Source: Leptidea sinapis (taxonomy: Eukaryota > Arthropoda > Insecta > Lepidoptera > Pieridae). Taken from it: 64,000 nucleotides of DNA. The position numbers and the translations under genes were made by a program. Shown here piece by piece: positions 45,540 to 56,700 of this stretch (positions are counted from its first letter, which is position 1; each line of letters opens with the position of its first letter). Location: contig NC_066290.1 of assembly GCF_905404315.1 (NCBI RefSeq), positions 6,633,453 to 6,697,452 of the forward strand, written 5' to 3'. The notes beneath the pieces are model-generated. The model saw nothing but the letters and a program-made list of their open reading frames with translations, made no database searches and had not been told where the DNA came from.

Positions 45540-47250
45540 AGTAAAAATGCATTTTTAAGCCAATATACTTGTACTATTGCATATACATTGACAATATGTT
45601 CAGGATCAAGCCAACAACCTTTAGCGTTTGGGCGGAGCAAGTTACCTAAAAAAATCGCGCCATGGGCTGCTATGCAACGCGTCACGTTGCATAGCGGCCA
45701 CGTTGCCTTTCGGTCACAGATTTCTAAATAGTTTAAAAATCTCACAGTATAACGATGACAGTATTGTGATAGGACAAAAGTTGAACGAGTATCGAATAAA
45801 ATAGAATACCTAATATTCTGTTTAACTGTAACAAACGCAGCGATGGATTTTGCTTTTTATTACATTGAAATAATGTACGGAAAATACTTACCTTTTCGAC
45901 TTCTAAGGCCACACGGGCGAGACGCCGACAAGTGTCTCACGCCCTTATTCATAATGGTCCGCTACCTTAAAACCTGACTTAGGTCAATAGAAGAAGACAG
46001 AGTGAGAATTAGTAATGCTTTAAGTTAGCAGACTATTATTAATAAGGGGATCAATCTTTTAACGTAATAATGACAAAACACACATCGTAACGACTAACGA
46101 GTTACGTATTTCGACACCTCCTAGAATGATATCTCGACGATCATTCCATTAACGTCTAGAATGTGGTTGATTGTTTTGGTATTATTGGTATACCTACATT
46201 TCATTAAAATCCAATAAATAACGAAGGATTTCACTTACTCGCTTATGTAAGAATGCCGTAAAGTTAAATCTGCCCATATTTTATATCGATTCAACATTCT
46301 ATTTAAATTATAATTACTTTAGTGTCCAAATATTTTGAAAGTTGCAATAGTAGACAATAGACATCTGTATGACAAACTATCGTTTTTTAAAGTTATACCC
46401 TCAGAGCAATTATCAAGCCTAGCGAGTAACAATAAGTTGAGCTGTACAGTTCTGACTTGACTATTCTAACCAGAAGATTTGCTTTGTGAGACGCTTATGT
46501 TAATGCTTTCCGTATTTGAATAAATAAACTCAAATTATAGTAATTTTTTAGAAAAATATGCAAAATATTGGTATCATAGTGTTGTGCAGTCACAATGTTA
46601 TTTGCTATACGATGAACATAAACAGTAATATACAGTAAATATGACCATTTCAAATCAAATAAATTATACCTATTACTCAATATAACTTCCAATTGATATG
46701 TCCGTAAAATTCAGAGAGCTATTGAAGCCTTCTTATGGAATATTAGGGAAAACTATTTTTTTACTATTGATTATATCATTTAATATTTTTGTGTAGGTTG
46801 CCAGTGGATGAAAAATTGAAAGATTACACAAAAAATTTAAATATACATAAAATATTAGAAACCTTAAAAACATACTCGGCTTAGCTCAAAGTACGTTGTT
46901 CAAAATTCTTATTTGAAGGACAAGAAAATAAAAGTTCTTTGCAAATATGCCGTGCTGACCATATTCAAAAATTATTCTATTTATTTACAAAGAGTATATA
47001 AACCAAAATAAGCAACTTATCAGCTATTATTTCCCTGATGAAAATAATGACATTTCTGTGTAAGCCTCATTTTTTGTGTTTTTTCTTTATTACCGTTTAG
47101 TTATTATTTTACCAAAAAGTGCCATCAAAATTGGTTCAGTTCTTCCGGAGATAAGACGGAATAAACAAACAGACTGCCAAAGTTATTGTTTTTATGTTAT
47201 TTTGATATTGAAACCATTTAACTAATTTAATTGTTGTTTAATTGCATGAA
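45540..47250. other. Intergenic DNA, no supported gene
   Basis: A GC-rich pocket at 45905-45960 ends, on minus, in a good donor-like AAAAG/GTAAGTA (about 45891-45895). It reads MNKGVRHLSASRPCGL from an ATG near 45950. It could be a first exon of an unknown minus-strand gene, but no partner exon was found. Confidence 0.3.
45669..45695. repeat. Perfect hairpin, 10-bp arms
   Basis: GCTATGCAAC and GTTGCATAGC around a 7-base loop. It lies in a GC-rich pocket with no gene. Confidence 0.7.
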
Positions 47251-47439
47251 TCTTCAAAGTTACCGAGAAATAAAATAACAGGCTCACAATGAAAGCTTTG
47301 ACATATCCCTAGAAACCTTCAACCTGCTGTAGATCAAACATCAACGTCATGAGATTCGTGTGCTCCGCCTATTACTCCTGAACAATTACTGACCCGCGTA
47401 TTGATAACACTCCTCGAAAAAATTACCTAAGAAGATTAT

Positions 47440-47611
47440 TGTGTAACAATCAAAAACCTCTTCACAACGTCTCAAAAATTAAAAGCTTTGCTACAAAAGT
47501 GCAGAAAATTAAAACGCAAAATTTCATCACTAGAAAGTATTATAAATGTTTTAAAATCCAAAAAATTAAAAAGTAAAATAGAGTTTATGACCTTATAAAG
47601 CGTTGAATAAA
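47440..47611 (+). pseudogene. Coiled-coil fragment, possibly of a THAP/P-element-like protein
   Basis: The frame IKNLFTTSQKLKALLQKCRK, then LKRKISSLESIINVLKSKK, is a lysine/leucine heptad helix like the one after the THAP domain in P-element-type transposases. No THAP finger is seen upstream, only stops. The call rests on pattern alone. Confidence 0.3.
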
Positions 47612-47619
47612 CGTTATTA

Positions 47620-48440
47620 TGGCTTCAAAAACCTTTTTTTTGTCAATCAATCAATTCAATGTAATATTATGTATAGAGTTTAATACTACCTTTTGCCAAT
47701 ACCATGCCATTTATATAAGTTTAAAAAAAGTTAAATTTAAATTACGTATTAAAAATTTCAATTTATTTGTATTGTTTATAGTTATAAGTAGGTACAAGCT
47801 TTTTCCCCTATTATCCATTCACTCAATCTTAATTACAAGATCAAGAGCTACATTAATATAACCCAACAGCATGTTTCTTCATTCTTTCTTATATTCCCAC
47901 TTTTTTAATTATCTGTTTTTGTCGGTATTATAATGGCAAGCACTACCTTACTGGGTAACTGGAATAAAAAATTGCTACAATTGAATTTGAATTTAAGTTG
48001 ATTGCCGCATGTCGTCCCTTTCTATCGCACTCCTAGGTGTATTTGATGAAATAGTGCAACTTCTTTGAAAATGTTCAATTAAATTTGCGCTCTCCAGGCT
48101 TTTTATGTAAGAAACTAAGTTTTCTACCTATTTTTAAAGTCCATTGATGAGGTTTTAGCAAGTACAAGTTTTAAATATCCGTGGCTCGCGGCTTTTTGGT
48201 CAAAGTCATGCAATAACACTGAAGTTTCACTATCTATACCATTAATTTAAATTATAAGAAAAAAATCTAAATATAAATATATCTATCTTTAAACTTGAGT
48301 GTTGAAATATATAAAATCGCACAGGATGCAAGTCTGTAAGCGAAAATATTTTTAGGTGTGTATTTGTGCAGGATATTGACGTAACTTCTATGTTAACACT
48401 TGACGGATATATTTTCATTCTGTATGGCTTTGCATTTTTA
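47620..48440. other. AT-rich DNA without a gene
   Basis: An 80-codon frame at 47619-47861 is low complexity and has no sign of being real. Nothing else is seen. Confidence 0.4.
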
Positions 48441-48760
48441 ATTTTAAGGGGAGAAGAATGAAAAAAACGTGCCTGCGTACAAAGTACACATAATAAGTCA
48501 GAAGTGAAACTTCTTCGGCAAACTATTTTTTAAATCTCGTTTATACACTAATCCTGATCTCTAAATCTAATATTTTTTGTCAATAATAGAATGATTTTTT
48601 TGAATTAAAATGTAGTTGTTGTAATTAAGATGATCTACTTGAAGTTTCACTATCTACCAACAATACCGGCCTTACAAATAAACTTTGTGTAAAGTTATAC
48701 CTGAGTTATTCTCAGCCGGTTTATTTTGACGTATTACGTTTCCCTCGCTTTTTTCCTCAT

Positions 48761-49236
48761 GCGCCCAAAGAAATTTCACTTCAAAATTCTTAACTGGTCA
48801 AACGTTTGCAGCTAGGTACTTACTTTGTAAGCGAAAAAGACCCACCATCACGGATCACCACTCTAACTAGTAGGGAAAATGTTCTACTTACTAACGAAGC
48901 TATGTGCTTTATGCAACGTTCGCCTACTACGATTTACCCTAATGCGCCCAAAGAAATTTCACATCAAAATTCTTAACTGGTCAAACGTTTGCAGCTAGGT
49001 ACTTACTTTGTAAGCGAAAAAGACCCACCATCACGGATCACCACTCTAACTAGTAGGGAAAATGTTCTACTTACTAACGAAGCTATGTGCTTTATGCAAC
49101 GTTCGCCTACTATGATTTACCCTCATGCGCCCAAAGAAGTTTCACTTCAAAATTCTTAACTTGTCAAAAGTTTGCCGCTAGGTAGGTACTTACTTCGTAA
49201 GCGAAAAAGACCCACCATCACGGATCGTGATGGTGG
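48761..49236. repeat. Tandem repeat, 183-bp unit, about 2.6 copies
   Basis: Units start at 48761, 48944 and 49127 (GCGCCCAAAGAA). The first two are nearly identical throughout; the third has a 4-bp GTAG duplication and stops at CACCATCACGGATC. The unit contains AATTTCACTTCAAAATTCTT and CTAACTAGTAGGGAAAATGT. The latter also occurs, diverged, at 28010-28070. Confidence 0.9.
49211..49235. repeat. Perfect hairpin at the end of the 183-bp array
   Basis: CCACCATCACG and CGTGATGGTGG around GAT. The right arm is an inverted copy of array sequence, so the array ends by folding back on itself. Confidence 0.8.
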
Positions 49237-49324
49237 TTCTTTATAGCATCTGAATCTCAATCATTATTTAGACAGTTTGCTGTTCATTCTTCACTCCTTT
49301 TTGCCTTCAATAATTCACAAAGAA

Positions 49325-49369
49325 AAGTCCGATAGGCCAAAAAAAAAATATTTTTGGCCTATCGGACTT
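49325..49369. repeat. Perfect hairpin, 19-bp arms
   Basis: AAGTCCGATAGGCCAAAAA at 49325-49343 and its exact reverse complement at 49351-49369, with a 7-base A-rich loop. It is about 160 bp upstream of the start codon at 49533. Confidence 0.85.
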
Positions 49370-49532
49370 GCATCCGGGTTCCCATGCCATTAAATAAAAT
49401 TAAAAAAGTATACATTTTATTTTGACTTTTTAGGTTGTTTACAATTTATATATGTATGACAAATACTAAAACTTACATAATAATTAATATGCTTCTGGTT
49501 AAAAGCAATTGTCTTACAATTTTTCAATAAAA

Positions 49533-50413
49533 ATGATTCATAAGTGGTGGTATGTATTTATAAGAAAGCGTACTAAACCAATTCCCGAAGATACAGCCGT
49601 TGTATGGAAAAAGAGGCTTAGTATTGCATATGGTTTATTAACCTGGAATGCTTTTGGATTAATGATATATTCAATTTCTCAAGGAAAGGCAGATTGGGCA
49701 CATTATTATGGCTTGAAATCTGATGAAGAAAAGGCAATTTCACCTGGTAAGGGATGTCAGCTTATCAAGTACTATTACTGTAATGCTAACTAAAAAATTG
49801 TGTTTACCAATATAAAGTTTAAATGTTTCTGGTGACACCTAGGGTCTAAATAAATGAATAGCTGAGATACAACTAATTTGATTACTATAGATTTCCATTG
49901 TGTATATTTCTGTATTTCATTTTTAAAGTGTAAGTTATATGTCTTTTTTATCCCACCTTGATGAAAAGCTGTCTTTTAGTCCCTGGTACGAGGGACAATA
50001 GTGGCACAATCTCTCCCGGCAAGACAAATTTGTCCCTCGTGCCAGGAAAAAAAAACTGTGCTTTTCACCCAGGTGGAAAAGAATCGTATACACACCACAT
50101 GAGATAAGTAGGATAGTGCCACCAGTCAATATTCTGCCGGTGAGAATGACCAACTTTTCTCCCTAGGTCAGTAATATATTATAACAAACATAAAAAAATA
50201 GTTTTAGTTAATTGTTTTTATAAGTAATAATAATAAGTGACTTAATCTTATTATTTCTTATTCATAGCAAAATCTTGGACACAAATCCTTGGAATTAAAA
50301 ATGCAAAGGTATACAGAATATCGGGATTAACAAAAACAGATGAATATGAAATAATAGATGGAGAGGAAGTAAGGAAACCAGACATCAAAGAAACAGAAGA
50401 ACTTCTAGACTAG
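49533..50413 (+). CDS. Small single-pass membrane protein, function unknown
   Basis: Two exons, 49533-49746 and 50268-50413 (GTAAGG donor, CATAG acceptor, phase 1), encode 119 aa. The start ATG gives MIHKWWYVFIRKRTKPIPED. A hydrophobic helix follows at about residues 33-50 (LSIAYGLLTWNAFGLMIYS), then GKADWAHYYGLKSDEEKA, and after the splice AKSWTQILGIKNAKVYRISG and an acidic tail ending EELLD. The basic N-terminus, one helix and acidic C-terminus suggest a small organelle-membrane protein, perhaps mitochondrial, but I do not recognise a named family. The gene converges with salvador, whose stop is 300 bp away. Confidence 0.78.
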
Positions 50414-50493
50414 ATGATATTTAAAACAGCCCAAATGGTATAAGTTGGTTTATGTGATTATAAAATTAAAAGTCATAACATATTTCAAAATAG

Positions 50494-50499
50494 TTTATT
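50494..50499 (-). terminator. Polyadenylation signal of salvador
   Basis: AATAAA on minus, 215 bases past the TGA at 50714-50716. Confidence 0.4.
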
Positions 50500-50713
50500 T
50501 TGTAAAATAAGGCACTTATTTATACAATAATTATAGTAGCTGAGAATCGTAATAGCTAATACAATAGAATAATTTAAAAAATATAAAATTGTCTCTACCA
50601 GCCTCCAAGGCAAATTAAAAGGCACTTATGATAAAGTCATCTAGTTTTACCTAAAATCACAGTTTAGTAGGGTGATCATTATAAATACAGCCATAGCTTA
50701 CAAAATATAACAA

Positions 50714-53700
50714 TCAATAACCAGAATGAATATTTTTGGCTCTTCTCCTCCTTTCAAGTTCTTGTAGTAAAGCAGATCTGAATCAGAAATAAATTAATTA
50801 TTAAAAGTAAATATATATACAAAAGCCCTAAAAAAACATGGTTTTTCTCATCATCTATTGGAAAACAATTTGTGGAGATATAACAAATTTGACATTAGTA
50901 ATTATTTAAAAGATCAAGTGAACAACTGACTTAAAGATTACTGGATCTGCAGCAAACTAGGAGATCAGTTATTTTTTATTTTTATTAGGCACTTCAACAG
51001 AATATGTACATTTACAAATATAAACTTAACATGATTTATAATTCTAATATGCACACCTATAAAAGAAATACACAACATTGACTAATAATTGTTTAAAGTA
51101 GGTGTTTTAAAACTATGTACAAATAAAAGTAATTGTGAAAATTAATTTAATTTGGTAGTATTTTATTCTTAAGTGAGCCATGAGAGTCATTGAATATATC
51201 TACATTTGGGTGTCTTCTAACAAGCATGTTATATTATTCGCCAGCTCTTGAGCCTACTTATCACTTAAGTATATAAGGATTGTGATACTTGGCATTCTTT
51301 GTATCAAGTCAGGGATAAGTGTGCAGATATACATATTTTTTTTTCTTTCTTTCTGAACAGTACTACTCACCTATATTGTTCATATTTCATAACAATCAGC
51401 TGTAGTTCTTGTTTATAAAGACGGGTCAGCATATCAGAGTAGCAATCCAATTCACTAAGACGAAACATGTTCCAGCGCAATTTGTGATCCAATTCCTGAT
51501 CAGCTAAAAGTTAAGAGAAAAACAACAGGTGGTATAAAAAGCATAAGTAATTTAATAATAAGATCAAAAAGTTTAACAATTTTTTTTGATAAAGAGCATT
51601 CCCCTCATGTTAAGTGTAATTACATGCCTGCTACCCTGTGCTTTACTGCACACAAGTTTTGACTGTGATGACTCCATTGTAGGTACTGAATCCTGATGTC
51701 AGGATTGTGGGGCATAATTTCATGAAGAGTGCAAGCTAAATTGGGCTTCAGGGTGGCAATTGTCTGTGGTTTGACTGCATAAATATGCATAATAATTTCA
51801 CACAGAATCCGCAGAGAGGTGTAATGAGGGTGACACTGATAGTTTTTAGAACTGGCTACTTGTAAACAAAATATATATAAATAAATAAAAAATAAGCTTT
51901 TTTTGTTAAGTTCTCACTGAGGGTTATCACTTTAAAACATAAATTGTTTAGGTTAATAATCCTGATTAATGAACCATTCAGTATTGATTGTTATTATTTC
52001 TCCTTCTCTTCCCTAGATGATAATAATATCGATAAAACCTCTAACATCACTATTATATGCCCCTGCCCTTATGGTGTGACAGAGAAACTTGCAAGGATTT
52101 GAGGTCTATTAACTACATTTCCTTCTTGTTTTCACTCCCCTAAACATATACGAAATGGGACAAGTTTGGTCTCTTTCAGCACAAATTAGTCTGTACATTT
52201 AGTAATTCAGTTTAGTTCCATTTAAAAATATTAAAATGCTTGAGGAATTCTTTAAGTCAAATTTATAGATTTCTATTGTACGCAATATTTATTTAAAATA
52301 CAAAGGTGCAAACTTATTTTTCCTTATATTTACAACATTTCCAAAAATGTTGAATAGGAAAAATGTTATCACTTTTTGTGTAACAATTTACAGCTTCACA
52401 ATCTTCTTATTACGTGTATGTGGTTGTGGAAGATAGCATCACTGTTGTCCAGCGCATAATGGAGACAGATGAAAGAGTGACCTATCAGTAGATTCAGACA
52501 AACTGAGTCATGGGTATGTCATGTGCACAAAACCCTTCATGAACATTTAGCTATCAGAAAGCTTGTGCCTGGTGGATACCTCAAATTTGATCGTGGTCCT
52601 CCGTCGCGTTTATTGCTGCCGTGAAATGGTTGAAAGATTTAACAGAAGTGACTCAAATGCTGATTTCCATACATCTACCGGTGACGAAAGCTAGATTTAC
52701 TATTATGATCCCAAAAGACAGTCTGCAGTGGGTGTTCCCTTGCTAGGTGTTGTCAACGAGGGTGACAGAGGTCGAAGCGTGGAAAAAAAGATGATGGCTC
52801 GTCCTTCAGAAGGAGAAGATCGAAAAACAGTTAGTGGGTGGTACACTACCAATTGTTTGCCACTTGTCTTGGACAATGTTCGCTAATGCTCGTAGCACAC
52901 CGCCAGGTCGACAACGGTCGACTATTTGGCGACATCACAAGTGGAACTACTTACCTTGCCATTTCTATTTATAAAATAAAAAAAAAAAACGAATATAAAA
53001 GAAAAACTTCGAGGAAAAAAGGTTATTGGACGACAAGGCAACTGTGGCTGCGTGCCGTCAAAGCGACCCCTAAGAACGAGTGGGCGAAGTGCTTTTTTTC
53101 TGTTATTCCATCAGATACAGTGATGCATTGAGGCGAATGCATTTTTGATTTTATAAGAATTTTCAGATTGACTCTCGTAAGTCGAAACGATCCCACGACG
53201 AAGCCCATAAACTTATCATATTGGAGCCACGTGTTTTTGAGGTAGATACCACAATATATTCTAGGCCATAAAAACTTATTACCATCATCTGATATTAGCC
53301 GCCATTAAAAGTGAGCGTAGCAGATACCACTCGACCAAAATCCACATCAAACAGTGACTTTTTCAGAGTGTAGAGACACTTGATAATATCAAGTGGATTT
53401 TCGTCCCTCCATTGGGTTACATTATTAATAAAGGGTATTTATTTTTTAATCTGGATGAGCTTTATTGACGCTATAAGTCCTACATTTGACTTACTCTTTA
53501 TTCGACAACATTCAAGTTCAATGCAGTAAAAGAGTGGAAAACAAGATATATCCTCCCTATTTGCCAATAACAACCAACTACTTGCTATTTGATTGACCTG
53601 ACTTCTGCCGCAGAATTCCACCTTGGCTCGACATGCTACAAATTAGGATACCATCCAGACATCAGGACCATCTGGTGTTTCTCCACAGTGCGGTTTTCAA

Positions 53701-56700
53701 GAAACTTTGTCCCACTTTCAACCACGCTTGGAATGAGCTTCCTTAAGTGACGTTTCCGGGACGATACGGCATTGATACCTTTTAAAGAAGCACCTTTTGA
53801 AAGGTCGGTAACGCTCCTGTAATTCGTGTTTCAAGTGGCGACGGTGATCATTTAACATCACGTGACCGATACGCTCGTTGGTCCTTCTCTTCTATAAAAA
53901 AAATATTTCAGTCACCTGAGAGCAAGATGTATAAATAGGGAACACATGCAACTCCAAAAAAAATCGAGAATCAATTTGGTAAGTAATACTGTAGTGTTCA
54001 GACGTCAGATGTAGACCAGCATTAACATTTGATCACAAAGAAAAAAGATACGTTGCTAAAATATTACCTTTCGAGTAAACCACAAGCCAATGTGGTATCT
54101 CTTCGAGTAGATATGGCGGCACCAATGTTGGGACCAGAGGACTCACTAAATAACACCCACCTACTAGACATGGATGTGCGTAAGTCGTTTGATGTGTGAT
54201 TTCACTGAAATTATATGTTTTTTTAAATAAAAAAAAACTGACAGTCAATCGTCAATAGCCACGGAATAGAAGATACAAGTACAAGTGTCACACGCGTGTG
54301 ATTTAATTATGCGGAGGTCCGCAACATTGGCTCTGTCTACGTACTTAGTGTGAACGAATCCAGACCGTTCATTTTCATTCGTCGGCGAGTCGATGGACTA
54401 GTTGAAATCATGGACTGTAGTTCACCTTCGACAGTATTATATACGCTCGGCAAGATAGTCTATTAAGTTGCGAGAAGGAACGACCGAATCGACTGTATGG
54501 ACTCGTCGCGACCGACGACTGTGTTTATTCGTATTTATTCATTTATACCAAAAAAATAAGTAATATTAAAATTTTAATTGTTATAATAAAAAAAAAATAT
54601 ATTGAAGTAGGCTTTACTTTGCGGAAATCCATAATTATATAAATGATTTGAGTTTTCTTTAGTGTTAATTCCGCCAATATTTGTCTTTAAACAATTCGAC
54701 ACGTGTTTCGCCTCTACACGAGGCATCCTCAGGACGTGTTGTCTCGCCAAAATCTGGCACGAGACTGAATTGTTATAATAATGTAAAATTAATGAGTATT
54801 CTTCAAGCTAAATTAAACAAAAGCATTATTAAAAAAATACTAAATCATATCTTAGCCTAGATTAACTAATTTTTTGTACATGATTCGTATCTAATGGTGA
54901 AAATTAGTTCATAATTTACATTCTGTTTTAAACTATGAATTGAACTAGTCCATTTGAAATAAGTGAACGTCGACTGGTTGATTCAAAATTGTCCGTTCAT
55001 TCAACGCCCATCGCTATCTGTCGCGATTAGCTACTTTCTGTGATATGACGTCTTGATATCAACGAAAAAGATTTTTTTTTAAATATTATTAGAAAAATAT
55101 CTATTTTAAAGACAAAACAAATCTTATAACTATATTTACAATACTATGAGTACGTACGGCGTAGTACAGTACGGCTTTAGCCAGTCGGTCGGCAGGCGGC
55201 TATTAAAAGCAAGGGGGAAAGCCTGGCAGTTAGCCTGTATACAGCGAAGGCCTTTGATCGTGTATGGCACAAAGCGCTCCTCTCAAAACTCCTATCATTT
55301 GGGCTTCCCGAGAGCTTATGCAAGTGGACCTCCAGCTTCCTCACTGGGCGCAGCATACAGGTCGAATCCCAAGCCCGTGAACGCTGGAGTGCCCCAAGGC
55401 TGTGTGCTATCTCCCACGCTGTTTCTTCTGTATATCAATATGTTGGACGTGTCCATTGCTATGCAGACGACAGCACTGGTGATGCCGTATACACGGGTCA
55501 TGCAGGTCTCTCTCGGTAAATCGTTAAGACTAAAGTTTGCGCGTTTACCACTAAAAAAACCCATTTGTCGTATCACCGCTCTTCCGACAACACTTCCCTT
55601 AAAGCCTCGCCTAGTATCAGAATACTGGGTCTCGAAATCTCTAGCGATTGGCAATTCCGTGGCCATATGGAGGGCAAAACCAAGTTGGCTTCGAAGAAAC
55701 TGGGCGTCATTAATACAGCACGGCAATACTTCAACCGGCCCACATTCTAGCGCTCTACAAAGCGCAGGTCCACACATGGAGTATTGCTGTCATCTCTGGT
55801 CTGGAACACCCCAGTATCAGCTCGGTCCATTTGACCGCGTGCAACGTAGAGCAGCACGAATTGTCTGGGACCAGTGCTCTGTGAACGGCTGGTTCACTTG
55901 GTAGATATGTCGTTTCATTGTGTGTCTTCTTCCGCATTTATCACGGGGAGTGTTCCGAAGAGCTGTTTGACCTGATTCCTGCCGCCGAATTCCACCTTCG
56001 CACGACACGCCACAAGTTAGGATATCATCCCCACCATCTGGATGTGTGGCGGTCTTCCACAGTGCGGGTTTCAAGGAGCTTTCTTCCTCGTACTACAAAG
56101 CTGTGAAATGAGCTTCCTTGTGTAGTGTTTCCGGGACGACACGATATGGGTACCTTCAAAAAAAGCGCGTACACTTTTCTTAAAGGCCGGCATCGCTCTT
56201 GTGATTCCTCTGGTGTTGCAAGAGAATGTGGGCGGCGGTGATCACTTAACACCAGGTGACTCGTACGCTCGTTTGTCCTCCTATTCCATAAAAAAAATAT
56301 GACTTCATAAAATTCAAACTATCATTACGTGGAAGCGTCCCAAGAATACTGGCAGCATTTCCGGGTTGGATAACTAGGCTGATCCGTTGACCGAGATAGC
56401 TGCCAGCGCTTGGGTTTCCAGTAGCTTTATTGAGGCGCGAAGACAGTATTTTGAACATTCTCCGCGCCTCTGGGCCCCATAAGCCAAGTGTCTCGACACC
56501 AAAGGGCACAAAGATGTATGATTCACAGAGACCAACATATTTGCGACGCTTGGCCGTCGAAGCAACAGCCCCAGCACCAACTGACGTAACTTGGACATGA
56601 GAAGGAGCCAGAGTGTCGACGCAATCTCTGAGTTACCTGGTGCACGATTTAAAACTCTAGTAACCAACTACCACTATGAACCGAAGATAGAAATGCTGGT

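Noticed and set aside
45895..45952. Minus-strand first exon of the 35-37.5 kb gene ending in AAAAG/GTAAGTA
   Set aside because: The frame from its ATG ends in phase 1, but the exon at 37522 needs phase 2, so they cannot be joined directly.
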